In this document: positions 11,101 through 23,312 of the stretch, one piece after another
How positions within the stretch are numbered: position 1 is the stretch's first letter
Layout of the letters: each line of letters opens with the position of its first letter
From: Halichondria panicea
Taxonomy: Eukaryota; Porifera; Demospongiae; Suberitida; Halichondriidae
Reading direction: 5' to 3'
Length of the DNA: 64,000 bases
Assembly (NCBI RefSeq): GCF_963675165.1
Contig: NC_087390.1
Location: forward strand, 3,362,001 to 3,426,000
Translations under genes and position numbers: made by a program
The notes under the pieces: generated by a model
What the model was told of the DNA's origin: nothing
The model's database searches: none
Seen by the model: only the letters and a program-made list of their open reading frames with translations

Positions 11101-14100
11101 CTTGTTGCAGGGCATGTGGAGATTTATCTTCATAGTGATTGGGAATTCCTCGTGTATGCTCATGGCTAGTAGCCAGCCTATGGGGGACTGAGGTTGCATC
11201 ATCTTGATTCAAAATGTGGGGCATGTCAGGCAGGAAAAGCTGCATGTTGTCAACAGTTTGAGGCTCCTTTCGCAGATCTGGACTGTCTGTATCTTCGGAA
11301 TGGTCTGGTTGTTTTGCCAAGCCTCGATGAGACATAGCAGCTATCAGAACTGGATCGTCACTGGGTAACTTTCGGGGTAGGCTTCGAGATTTCTTCAATT
11401 TGGCCCCGTGTGATTCGTCAAGGGAATCTATGGGATATCCAAACATGTCCACGTTGGGAGGTATTGCCACAGGGCTGCGTAGATCAGAAGCTAAAGTGGG
11501 GAGGGGTCAACAGGTAAAGGGTATGAGCCATTTGTTATGCAAGCCTTAGTATCCATTATTTTAATACTAAATTACTATGACAGTTATAAAACAATCGCGA
11601 CACGTGTTATGCTTGTCTGTCACAAATGGTGCAATCTTATTGGTCACTGAAAGAGGTTCATAGAGATCTGTTAGACATTCAGAGGTCTTTTACGAATCTA
11701 TTTTTGATTAAGCCTACATGCCTTGCACATGACCGGAAGATAGTCCATAAAAAGGAGCTCTATAAGCAACAGTCGGTGCGCTACGTTATAGTTAGAACAT
11801 GGGCATGAGGTATCTATGTTATAGTGTCCCAAATCTCGAGTAATAACGGTGCGCTACTGCAAAAATAGAGACTATAGGCTAGCTCCAAAACGGTAGTTAA
11901 GCAACACGTCATCTCCTATAGATGCTCAAAGCTTCCTTGGTACCGTGACGTTATTGCATACTTACAAAGTGTTAGCAATTAGTGGGATATCTGACTAACG
12001 ATTGAACCTCAAAGTTATGCACTGTTTGTAATTAGCAGCTATCTGATATATGAGAGTTCTATCATCTGTACATGTGTCTTGCGCTTAATGTTTGAAGTTG
12101 GACAGTATGGCTAATGGGCTGAAGGTGTAAGTGTATTAATCACTTGTCCATAAAACACACCTTCAGGCTCTTCTTTGCCTCTGTGGTTAGGAGTGCTGTA
12201 GAATGAAACACATGCAATTAAAGGTCACATGCCAACAGAGAGATCAAATTTTAACGTTCCTCACTGTTGCATAAACACCTATACAGAGTACTGCATTATA
12301 CAATTCATGTCAGATTAACCAACAATGAAAAACAGTATGCACCCAATAAGTATACATGCATACCGTATCTTGCGAACTTTGCGAGTGCTAATGGCTTTGC
12401 AAAACTAAGATCGCAAAAAAAAACCTATAATTTAGCATGGCATCAGAATCTTTCATCACAAATTGTCAAAATGTCTGCTAACTTGGCTCGTAAAATTGAT
12501 ATAGAGTGGGTAGGTTAAGTGCATGTACGTGGTTAAATGATTTTCTGACCTGTAGAATCCTGCATTCACCACACAGATGTTCCACAGTTCCTTGGTAGCC
12601 TTGCTTGAGTCCTTCTCCAAAACAAGCAATTTCTCAAGGTCCTGTGTCGAGACAAATCCACAGTAATTAATTCTGTCTTAGTCTGTAACACTTTGCCTAA
12701 AGCATGCACCAATTTCAGCATAGGGACATGTAATTACCTTTTCATCTTTGACGATGACCGTTAGTTTCTTGCCTTTGAAGGAGACCTCGACCATTTTCAT
12801 CCAATCGTAATACTCTAGCCGCCGACTGCGCTGGTAAAGGGACAGTCCATTAGGGGAAATCCCTACCCTACAATGTCCATCCTTGTACTTAACATCGTGG
12901 AAGGCTGTACCATAGTTGTCCATATCACGAGCCTTGCGGAGAAACCCACTCACAGACTGCTGCGGATTCGTACCTCTGAAGGTGGTACGAACGATTAATT
13001 GACCAAAAGGAAGGGGTTGTACTTATGTAGTCATATATAAACGTACTCAAAGTGAACAGCATAATATTACACAAACAGTATACTTGTAACATATCTATGA
13101 TGGGATATCTTTTGCAATTCAATTCAGCACGTATATGTGTATTGATTGTAGCACAGTAAAGCAATTACAGAGTGTCATTAGCTGTGCATATAACATAGTG
13201 TTAGACACTAGTTGATAAGATCTACATGGGAAGTACATGGGAAGTACATGGGAAAAGTGCCTCAGAGCAGGTATACTATGGGACTTAGTATACCTGCAAA
13301 TTTACTTAGTATACCTAGTATTCCGTTGTCAAGTAATTGTATTGTAGTCAAGCGGTTTGTGCATGCGCACTAGTATCTAAATGAGTTAGACACTGTTTTG
13401 TCAGTGTCTATGGCCATAGACACCTCCAAAACAGTGTCTAACTATTATGTAATTGATGCAAATACGTAAAAGGATTGCTGTCAATAGCGCACTACAGTAA
13501 TTGAGTGTGAGAGCAGTATTTAGTGTCATCAATAGAAGGAGTGAAAATAAATGGCCACACAGACACAAAATTACGTTACGTACATGCATCCTGCTAATTG
13601 CTATTGTGTTTAATGGGTTAATTATTAAGGACAATGCTCAGAGGTGGGGAGGTGGTGTGGGGCGGTCTATTCACACAGAATTAATGGACAATACAACAAT
13701 ACAGCGGATTAGAGCACCTGTACATTGTAAGATGCTCGCTCACCTGAGCAACTTGTGAGAATGTGAAATCTCCTCTTGCAGCGTGATGTCCTATTATGAT
13801 GTATAAAACAAGATTGTGACTCCCCAAATTCAATACAATGATCATAATTATATCCATTGAATTCAGCCTACGTAGCTCACAACAACATTCACTACTCACT
13901 GTGCACGTGTACAGCCGTACCGTAGACTAAGTTATAATTATATGCAATGGGCTGAAATGTAACATGCTTTCACCTCATTAGAGACCAGTTTCTCGTCACA
14001 CATGTACTCAATGTCAGCGTCCATGCTCTCATAGTCTCCCAGGTCCGCTGTGCGTGCGAGTGGGTGTGGCACATTAATAGTTGTATGTCATAATACACAA

Positions 14101-17100
14101 CAGCTAGCAACACACATGCATGACTGTACACTGTACATACATGGTCTAGGCCGGTACAATGCAGACACTTTACCCTTGCATTGTCTTGGGGATAGCTTCT
14201 ATGTTTGAATTGGTATCTAAAACAGCACATACGTACGTACCTCTATACACCCACTCCAAATTTAAGCTAATAAGGAAAATAGCTACACGCATTGTTTGCG
14301 TAGGTATATAATTTATATGCGCCACATAATTATGTAGATTCAGGTGAAATTGGATTAGACGACGCTGCTTTTGTTTTGTTACCCTATCTAGATGAAATAG
14401 GATGATCTGAGAATGCACACAAAAACTAGCCCATAAAATGCATACACACTACTGGCTGTGTTCCTTCCTATGTTTGGGTATACATCAACTACTATAAGGT
14501 TACCAATGTATCTGTTTCAGGCGTGAGTTAAATGATCTGCTTTTTATACACGTACATCAATCTGTATTGTTTGCGTAGGTATAATTTTTTATAATCTATG
14601 TGCGCCACATATGTAGAAATTGGATTAGACGCTTTTGTTTTGTTACCCTATCTAGATGAAATAGGATGATCTGAGAATGCACCCAAAAACTTGCCATAAA
14701 AATGCATACACAAATGCTCACTCGCCCACTACTGGCTGTGTTGCTTCCTATATGTTTGGGTATACATCAACTACTATAAGGTTACCAATGCATCTGTTTC
14801 AGGCGTGATCAGTTAAATGATCCTGCTTTTTACACAATGTTATTGTCTACTGTATATAGCTAGAGTATATAATTATGCAATGCAGTGTAAAATTTCAAGG
14901 CTTGGTATAACAACAAGGTGCAGGGTTCATCTGTTCACATGACTAAAGTTATAATAGTGTACACGTATGCGAAAATAATATTACTACAGTAAAACCTCTC
15001 TCTTAAATATATGATCGCCTACAATTAAGCAGTCATGTATGTATATATGTACTAAAAGTCTCTACGACTGCAGTATGCTATTCTCAGCAGATCAGCTCTT
15101 ACTATTGAGTACAGTATATAAAATTCTATAATACATGACATTGCAATGACATCTGTGTAATCATTGTGTGCTATAATTTTGGTTGACATCAATTGTTATA
15201 TTAACTCAAATGGAATGCAAGAGTTATATACATTTTATGAAGTAAGTGAACTTTTGAACAAAAGGACAATTCATGCAATTACTGCAACAGCTTATTCATT
15301 AACCCTGAATTGAATTAGTGGCCTATTCCAATAGCAATAGCCAGAATCCACACAAGCTAGCATAATGCAGCTATTGTATGTAGGCACTCGCAGGCTTCAG
15401 GACAGATAGTTTGACGTACTTTACAAACCCTATTCATGCTAAGTGCTGAAACCACCTGTTTGAATAAAGTTAACTACAAGAAAAATGACCGTTTAGATGG
15501 TATCTGTGTTCATAGGTTGTGACTCATAATTGGGACAGATGTCTGTCTATCCACTCAACTAGTATGGCTGTAAAGGGGGATTCAGGTTGTCCTATTAATA
15601 CAATAAAACAGCTGCAATACTTAATCACAACTCGTGTACACCAAAAGAGAATGTTACTTCGTAGATGAATGGATTTAGGAGACCTGATGCTTATAATCAC
15701 ATGTTAACTGATAGATATCAGCACGGTCATGTTACCAAATTAGTCATTATCATGTTTACTGGGTTCCCATGGATATACACTGGCACCTGTTGTGTAATCC
15801 AGCAGTATATAACACAAAAATGAACTTCCATAATTAGGCAAGGAACATCAAAGAGTCAGTGTAATTCCCAACAGGGGCTGTTGCCTAGATACCACTCTCT
15901 CAACTATAACCAATGATCATTAGAATACCAAATGCATGAAATGTGATTTGTATGCACACATTCAAAAGCTCACAGCAACAAAAGCACCTGTTTACAGAAC
16001 TCTCTATGCCCCAAACCATGCACGGTTGGTAGCTGAAGACATGCCATACAAGGAAACAAGGAAAACACAAGAGCCACTGTACTGAGATCATAAGAGTAGC
16101 GTGTAAACATTAGGCCATAATAATTATGCTGAGTTTAGGAGCACGTTGTATTTGCACGAGACAAATAAATGAGATCATAAGCATGTAAACAGGACACTGG
16201 ACCATGCAGGGTTACTACCAAACAGCACTTACAAATCTGTACTGGCGTAATTAAAAGTGCTGGCAAGTGATCACAATGCACACAAAATTGAAAGCACGCC
16301 AGTACATAACTATACAGTGCGCCTAAGATACTAGTTAGCTATGAGTGGAGCCGGTTTGGTATAATTATTATAATTATATGCATTGGTTCTTAATTTAATG
16401 CCTTTGTACATACATTTCTGCAACATATCTCTATGCATGACTATAACTATGTCACTGCATGAGTTACCATACTTGTATACAAGAGCACTGTTGCCATAGC
16501 TAGACAGTTGCTATGGAGAACTCAGAGAATTTCTGAATGGAATGCAGTAAAAATGTTAAATGGACCCTTATGAATAAACTTATATGCTGCCTAAAAAATT
16601 ACACTGACGCAGCAGGTTGAGATGGGTAGGCTAGGTTTAAGAGAATTCACCTGCGACTTGGCCTTATACGTTCCGATTTAGTGGGCATAGATTGACCTTG
16701 ACATTTTTGTGGCTCCATTTGGAAGGCTAACTTATTAAGATACATATGAATACCGATGTCCTAAGCACCCAAAGCAGCTGTTGCAGAGATGTATGATTAT
16801 AAATTATCTTGGGGTAACAACAAAGCATAGTCGACTATGCATGTGTTTATAACACGTCAGCCAGTAAGGCTACATGCATGACTGTTACGTAAATTATGTA
16901 ATGCTAGCTGTTACAATTCTATTACCTGCTAATGCACTTTGGAACACCTTATGTCACGTTCATCCAACCACAACACAACTAAGCTTCCAGCTTGGGCTAA
17001 GAGCAAGAATAAAAGACATCAGTGGAAGTCAACTTTGGTGGGTGCACATCATAATTATCCTGTAACCACGACAACAGGATATTAAAGCCTATAGTTCACT

Positions 17101-20100
17101 TCCATAGTGTTACCTCATAAAGGGTTTATCTCTTTGAAGGATGCATGTAAAGAGTAAAGAGTGCTCTGTTTGCATCTGTACCCATTGCCTCAATTTAATA
17201 GTGCAGTATTACGAGTCGTATATTATACCTTTACCGACTGGCACTCTGATTCACTAGCTAGTGCCGTACATACTCTAGTGTATACACTGTCAGATATTAT
17301 AGATTTGCTGGCGTCTCTCCTCATTCAGTAAACAACGTCCCAAAAAGGATTAGCACACACGAAGTAGAGAGGGATGGCTGATTCCCTATTATAAGCTGCT
17401 GTCTTTCACAGGGGGATTTTAGTGTTTGCAACTACCGCGTATATCTTCTAATTTATCGGACACTTCTAATTACCCCGGACACTCTTTTGGGCAATTTTGT
17501 TGTTCTAATACAACGGACACTCCAGTGCTTTAATATTATAAATATCCGGACGATACCCTTGAAAACTTGAGTTACATTCATAGACGTCAAGTAAGACTTA
17601 GAGTGCTGCAGTTAGATAGCTTTGAGTAGCTAGTTTTAGATAGCTAGTGCAACTATTCAGTCGCACACTGTTCTGTTAAACTTAGCTAGCTCGCACGCAG
17701 CTGCTTGCTTGTTCTAATTATTCCGAACACTTCGCATACTCTATAAAAATCTGTTCCAATTATACCCGGACAGTTTCCAAAGTAATTATTTTTTGCTGTC
17801 CGATAAATTAGAAGATATACGGTATAATTGTTGAACACTGCATTATTATACCCACAAAATATTCCCCCGTTTGTTTCATGCCATCACTTGCTTTCCAAGA
17901 AAAGAAACATAATTATCGAAAAATGACTGCCTTTGATTCCTAGTAAAAGCTAGGGAGGATGTGATGCTAAATGAATGCAGTGGGTGTTCTGGCAGACACT
18001 AACTTCCATATCCTAGGGTGTAACACGGTCACAGCGCATCATAATGTGTGCAGGCACGTACATGGCCGAACATTAGTACTTACTTCCTGGTTGATTTTTG
18101 ACAATTAGGTGTCGAAATGCAGTGACTACATAATTATTTACAACCTCAGCAGGTGGCATAATTTCAAAGGTACAAAGTCGTGCATGAGACAAAGGTACAT
18201 CCCACACGCGCAGCTAGGCAACTTCAGCTGCATGCATGCATGACCTACAAATAATTCACATTCACAAATCACAATTGATCGAGTTACAGCTAGGTGCTTA
18301 ATTGTAAGTACACGCCTGGACGGTTTTCAGTGCTGTTCCCAAAGCACTAGACCAGTCCAAATTCTATATAGCCATGCATGCACACACATTATGTCTTCGC
18401 TACGATGCAGACATGTGTACATGTAAATAGCTGTTACACAAACAAAATGCACTACGTACGGCCTTGTACACAGCTAGATATTTCTGAACGCCAACGTTTG
18501 CACTAGCTAGACAAACACTTCACATCACTTAGTTAATAGGTAGCAGTGCACCAACGCAGCTACATCTCCTCTAAGTAACTGATCCGACATACCTTTTACA
18601 AATGAAACAATACGCACCTATATATTAAAGTGCCTGAATGTATACATTACTAAATTAGGACCTCAAATTTGTATTATAGCTAATCGAGTCAATCTCCATC
18701 CAGAATTATAATTGGAGTATACACAATACAAGACGCTAGCTTGCAATCCAAAGCATAAATATAGCTACTATATAAAGGAATAAGCAATGCAATAGACCAT
18801 AGCTATATATTACACGTACACATCTGTATAAGGTGCAGGGGAGGGAATTAATACCCAGACAACATTTTTGGAGGTATACAATACGCATGTGATGTAAGAT
18901 ATTGACTTATATATAATTATAGTCTCCCAATGAAGCAAATTTGATGGTAATACTGTATTAGTCACCAGAAATGTCCCCTCTAGCTAAGGGCCTACAAACG
19001 TACGTATGTGAGTACAAGTCCCACACATTACACTCAGCCAATTAATTGTGTAAACATCCTCTAAATAAATGCATTCCCAACAAACGTCAGAATGAAAGTT
19101 GTGACCAGCTGGCATAGATAATGAAGTGTGACCGACTGTGTGTGTGTGGCTGGCTATAACACCATGTACAGTTAAACTAAACAATGCTCGTGTACGCTTC
19201 CAGTACAAGCTAGTTGCCATTCTAAAAAATTACAACATGGGAAACTCAATCAGGTCACCATACATCACAAGAACAACAGTGTTTGTACCTAAATGATGTA
19301 ACCTATAAGTTGTAAGCAAATACAATACCAATCACCTTTTAGAAATTGCTTATCTTACACAAATTAGTGTCGAGAATAGTCCTTGTGATTAAACATTGTG
19401 TCGCTCACCTTGTAGAACGTATGAGAGTAGACTAGGGGCAAGTTGGTTCGGGCACCTCAATACTCCATCAATAATGTCCCTCCTCACCTGCTGGTAAAAG
19501 TGAGTCCTGGATGGAAAGAGAAGATGGGTTGTTTAGACAAAGAAGCGCTACTCGCAGGGCACGTTGTTATAGTTACATGTATGTTATGCCAGTTAAGTCA
19601 ACAGAAGAGCTTGCACGTAGTTTGGCTAACAAACTTTGATTAGTGAAGTAGGATTTGATACATTTACACTCTTAGTTGTAACAGGGTGTTAGTTAAGTGC
19701 TACAGTTTAAATCAACATGCAGGTATTTCTTGTCACTGGCTTGCTAGTCAGGTGCTAACTGTAGATGCGCTTGTGTTAAATCACTTGCAGTTTGGTATAA
19801 AGTATAAAGTGAACTTGAATGATCGTAGTGCTAATTAAGTGACTACGTGGAAGATAGAAGCCAGGCCCTATTATTACGTACATACGTACATTATTATGGT
19901 CGAGGGTGTAGCACTTATGTAATTCACTCTTTTACACATATCAGATATAGCTACATTGATGTACATACCTGCTGCTGGGCCTAGAGACCATGGGATCCAG
20001 AGGGTAGTACCTCACCTTGAAAGTTACCCTATATGGAGTGCCTGCAACAAGGAGTTAAGGAACAAGGATACACTTAATTGAGTTACTCATAAGTTCATAA

Positions 20101-22948
20101 CTCTGGATACTACGTAATTGGACCCACAATAATTGAATGCAGTTACTGGTGGCAGTTGGCAGGGCAATATGTCTAATTGGTGCAATGGCTGTTATGGAAA
20201 CACAATAAAAGTACAAGCAGACCACCTTAAAGAGTCCTACGAATGCCATACAAAACTACACTATTCTCACAGTACATATGTCTAGGGATGATTTGTGTAT
20301 AATTATAAAAGTGCAACTGTTACGCATTTACAACAGCCAGACCCAACAACTCACGTTTGATCTGCTTCTTTAATGGCTTGGTAAGGTCCAGCCATTGCTG
20401 GAGGGGTGAAAAACAGGTCATGTTGATTAGTATTGTTTGTAAAAACATGCTCTTGAAGAAGGTCACACACATGCATCAACATCACCTTGTGCCTTGAAGA
20501 CGGCTCTAATTATTTACTCGTTGAAAAGTGGTTATGATATACGTACTTGTCCCCATGCGTAGGTTGATGCTATCACAAGTAAATGGTTTTACTTGTACAT
20601 TGACCCTTATGATGAGGCAATTAAAAAATTATAACGAATTATACACACTTTTAATGGCCACGTATTTGCAGTGCGTGTGACGCTATACATAATTATATGT
20701 AAATATACTCACGGAGAACAGTCACATATTGTACATGCGCGTATGTACTGGTAATTCATAGCGTTCTTGTATTACTCGCATGTTTGCGATTCCTAGCATT
20801 ATTTACTGTTCCCAAATTCGGACTGTGTGTACGTATGTAATACGAAGAAGGCTGAGAGACAATTAATATTATTACTAAGCTGCCATGCCATTTGTTGTAA
20901 AACAATTCGTAGCACTACACAGCTACATATGTATTCATTCTGTCAGTCAGTTGAAGCTAAGTTTATTTGTGTCAATCCACAAACAGACTGTGCACTTGTA
21001 TATGGACCCAACAATTAATCGCCCAGATCAAAATTATGCTGAAAACCCTAAGCCTTGATTATGGGTACATGCATGGTGCGGAATGAAATCTAAAATCAAA
21101 TTGCTCAAGTAGCGAACGAATTAGAAGATGCGCCAGTAGGATATCCCAACTAATTGGCAGGTGGGGTGGACAAATTAAAATATTTCTTACCGGAATTTTG
21201 TGGTCATCTTCAAATTCTAAACCGAAATATTCTTTCTGAGTGATTTCCAGCCTTCGTATGATCTGCTCAAAGAGTGCTTGTCCATCAGCCTTTTTCTGTG
21301 CGTGTGTGTGTGTGTGTGGGTGGGTGTGCGTGGGTGGGTGTATGTATTCACACTAATGAATGCACTAACTAAACAGCTGGCAACAGTCTCAAAAATTAAC
21401 GAGTTCATATCATGTTTAATGTTTAATGTGACACTAGATGCACGTAAAGTCGTATTACGTAGTATAGCTAGCCAGGCTAAAGTACTATGTTAGTACACTG
21501 TGTGAGATATAAACATTTAATACAAGCAGTGCGTAGTTGGTAGAACGGAGAAGCATCACAAAACACTGAAATAGAGTTAGCACTGCAGTTTGTGTAAACA
21601 AGTACTGGCTGGTGTAAACAAGTACTGGCTGGTGTGCTGTTTAAATGGGCCCAACAAACTACAACAAACAACACCATGTACAGCTATTATAATATAATAA
21701 TTTAAATGGGGCTTAACAAGTAGGCATGGCAGCGTTACATGTGTGTGGGAGACTGTGCTGAGGCCAGCCAAGCTCACACTTTTATGATCTAAAGACTCAG
21801 TTATAGTTAGTCCTTAGAAATGAAATTAAAGCATGCGGGAGTTTAGGAGCACAATGAATAGAGAATGCAGATTTTAGTCATTGTCTCCAACATAGCTAGG
21901 TTTTGGTATGCGAACGTCAGGCATGCCTTTTATTCTATTCCCAGGTGAGTTCCAGTGTTTTGTGGGGATAAGGAAGAAATCGCATTTTTGGGTCACTGAC
22001 TGGTACAGCATTTACCACTTACGTAGTTCACAGTCAGCTATTTACACTAGACATTTTAACGCACAGATATTCTAGCTATTGCCACCCCATCTGTGATCAC
22101 CAATGTTGACACCTAATCAGCTACCAGAATATGTAAATATCGAGTGACTACCCACAAATTCCGAGTGTGCTTACATGGTAACATATTGAAGACGATGGTT
22201 CAGTTTCTATGGCAGCTGTTATACCATCACTAGGGGAAAATTGCATACTATGTTTCAAAACCACAATTGGTCCTGGTGAACGAGTACAATGTAGCGTCAA
22301 AAATTATTACAGATCTTACAATAATTGATCGGAGGAACTCTTGATTGGAATAAGTTGTTGTTGTACCGCTACAAGTCAAATACTTCGTCCTGTAATTTTT
22401 GTGAGGACAAGTAGAGGTAGAAGTGCACGTCAGCATAGCCATACGTACAAGAATAGTCCACGCAAGCACTAATTGGAATGGTTTCCATAATATCGCACAT
22501 GTCCTCAGTAATACAAACAACGCTACTTCAGTGCTTAATGGAGTGTACAAAATTCAAAGGTGCCGAGAGAGCTAGTTTTGTACTACACAGGTCGCACGTA
22601 AGCTCATATCTCAGAGTCCCCACAGCTTCCTTCAGCTATGGTTTCTTTAAAGATGTGTTGTGTACACCAAAATCCTCAGGCTAGTGACTGTAGTAAACAA
22701 CTAGTAGTATGTGAGTGCAACCAACGAACAGCATTTCTGCATCGTTTTATGGCGTGGCACGTATGTCTAGATCTGCGCATAATCACTTTATAACAGTTCT
22801 GTGCCTGTGTGTGAACTAGTTCATGCAGTATAAGGCCTGAACTTACTGTGATATCCAGCAAAATGTCTGAACCATCCAACAATCTGACAGTACAGGACTG
22901 AGCCCCTGGGGCAGTGGGCCCCTTTTTAGCTTTCCAGGTAGCTGACAT
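5137..22948 (-). CDS. FERM-domain scaffold protein with long disordered tail
   Basis: Fifteen exons in coding order: 22948-22847, 21295-21191, 20397-20355, 20041-19969, 19506-19409, 14047-13974, 13790-13744, 12975-12738, 12641-12550, 12195-12161, 11490-10847, 10678-10383, 10209-9312, 8746-7292, 5862-5137. All junctions are GT-AG and in phase, giving 1641 aa. Residues about 18-291 are a three-lobe FERM domain: KEYFGLEF and QWLDLTKPLKKQ in F1, VRRDIIDG and LGDYES in F2, ISPNGLSLY in F3. Such domains bind phosphoinositides and membrane-protein tails. The tail (about 292-1641) is Ser/Pro/Gln/Asn-rich, with PPKPPR and other proline motifs suited to SH3 or WW partners. The protein ends YYVIDV, a likely class II PDZ ligand. 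It belongs among EPB41-like/FRMD proteins, but the exact subfamily is not resolved. The start ATG was chosen because FERM begins about 17 residues after it; an upstream noncoding exon cannot be excluded. Confidence 0.88.
6325..6725. mobile_element. MITE, TTCTAATTTATCGGACA termini (copy 1)
   Basis: The inverted termini read TACCGTATAATTATCTTCTA... and ...AGAAGATATACGG. The core word TTCTAATTTATCGGACA is perfect on both sides. The interior repeats GTCCGGNNTAATTNGAAC-like words. A second, inverted copy at 17433-17825 matches along the whole length, which proves it is a dispersed repeat. It is non-autonomous, about 400 bp. Confidence 0.82.
6770..7225. mobile_element. hAT-like non-autonomous element with 8-bp target duplication
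   Basis: The inverted termini contain CCGATTAAAATACGGCC (left) and GGCCGTATTTTAATCGG (right), inside a longer imperfect repeat of about 35 bp. The octamer GAGCACTC flanks both ends (6762-6769 and 7226-7233). An 8-bp duplication is the hallmark of hAT transposition. A second palindrome, GAGTCACCCAGA/TCTGGGTGACTC, lies inside. No transposase is encoded. Confidence 0.7.
11789..11832 (+). repeat. Copy of the TATCTATGTTATAGTGTCCC repeat
   Basis: GTTAGAACATGGGCATGAGG followed by TATCTATGTTATAGTGTCCC matches, in reverse orientation, the right half of the hairpin element at 25529-25625. It is a half-copy without the opposite arm, inside intron 10 of the FERM scaffold gene. Confidence 0.65.
12361..12415 (+). 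repeat. TACCGTATCTTGCGAAC repeat fragment
   Basis: About 50 bp starting TACCGTATCTTGCGAACTTT match 52711-52754 in reverse orientation (shared words GCGATCTTA, GCCATTA, CACTCG, AAGTTCGCA). It is part of a dispersed element whose other end I cannot place here. Confidence 0.5.
13228..13320 (+). repeat. Triplicated GTACATGGGAA and CAGGTATACT hairpin
   Basis: The word GTACATGGGAA (10-11 bp) occurs three times from about 13228. It is followed by GGTATACTATGGGACTTAGTA-type inverted words (CAGGTATACTA / TTAGTATACCTG) and another TTAGTATACCT. Local slippage and a small palindrome lie in intron 7 of the FERM scaffold gene. Confidence 0.55.
13384..13443. mobile_element. 60-bp hairpin element, AGTTAGACACTGTTTT termini
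   Basis: AGTTAGACACTGTTTTG and its inverse AAAACAGTGTCTAACT bound a nearly perfect 60-bp palindrome with TGTCTATGGCCATAGACA at its centre. The same terminus occurs at 60804 and 61106, in the beta-helix gene promoter region. Confidence 0.65.
14291..14835 (+). repeat. Tandem duplication of about 270 bp
   Basis: Unit 1 (14291-14550) and unit 2 (14566-14835) both start ATTGTTTGCGTAGGTAT and share CCCTATCTAGATGAAATAGG, GGATGATCTGAGAATGCAC and CAACTACTATAAGGTTACC. Small indels separate them. They are the product of one recent duplication. Confidence 0.85.
17433..17825. mobile_element. MITE, TTCTAATTTATCGGACA termini (copy 2)
   Basis: The ends are TACCGCGTATATCTTCTAAT and ...AGAAGATATACGGTA. It is the reverse-oriented relative of 6325-6725, colinear through words such as AACTAGCTATCTAAAACTAG and CAAGCAAGCAGCTGC. 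It lies in intron 5 of the FERM scaffold gene. Confidence 0.82.
21296..21345 (+). repeat. GT microsatellite next to a splice acceptor
   Basis: A GTGTGTGTGTGTG/GGTGGGTGTG run ends exactly at exon 2 of the FERM scaffold gene. On the coding strand it forms the (CA)n CACGCACAG acceptor tract. Confidence 0.75.
21594..21636 (+). repeat. Tandem 22-bp duplication
   Basis: TGTAAACAAGTACTGGCTGG occurs twice in immediate succession, in intron 1 of the FERM scaffold gene. Confidence 0.75.
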
Positions 22949-23312
22949 CACAGTCGAGGCAATCTTTTACAGTACTATTGCACACAGTCTCCAGCTCTCA
23001 CGTGCAAATCCAGCTAAAAGGAGTGCCCTCGACTCGAACTCAATCCACCCCTTTCTTGGTGTGTTTACACAGATGCTACCCTACATTCCGAAGATGCCAA
23101 TTACCAATAATTATATTCATGATCACGTTGACGCACACATGCTCTGGACTTTCCCTACCATTATTCCAAGAAAATCAATGTTTGTGGTCAACAAATTCTC
23201 CCACATGTCTGGTGTCCGGTTATAAAAAGCCTGCAGTCGCCAAGCTGAACAAAAAAAACTTCAGCAAGCTTTGAATAGTAAAGAATAAAAAACTCATACA
23301 AACAGTATTGAA
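22949..23312. promoter_or_regulatory. Shared upstream region, FERM scaffold gene and Rnd-like gene
   Basis: These 364 bp separate two divergent start codons, so the region must hold both 5' UTRs and probably a bidirectional promoter. A TTATAAAAAGC TATA-like word sits at about 23219-23229, roughly 85-90 bp before the GTPase ATG and in the right orientation for it. No other clear motif is seen. Confidence 0.5.

Larger units (their letters stand above)
14048..19408 (-). other. Long intron 5 of the FERM scaffold gene
   Basis: This 5.4-kb intron contains a 270-bp tandem duplication (14291-14835) and a MITE (17433-17825). The rest is AT-rich unique-looking sequence. No exon-like open frame with protein character is seen on either strand. 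Enhancers could lie here but cannot be recognised by eye. Confidence 0.7.

Noticed and set aside
13681..13899. Frame containing GHHAARGDFTFSQVAQ as the FERM exon
   Set aside because: It breaks reading phase with both neighbouring exons. The overlapping frame DITLQEEISHSHKLL keeps phase and matches the FERM F2 helix, so that one was used.
19443..19643. Plus-strand open frame of 66 codons
   Set aside because: It overlaps exon 5 of the minus-strand FERM gene and has no protein-like features.
22914..23274. Plus-strand open frames of 98-103 codons upstream of the GTPase
   Set aside because: They cross the FERM first exon in antisense and have no recognisable domain. They could be 5' UTR of the GTPase at most.
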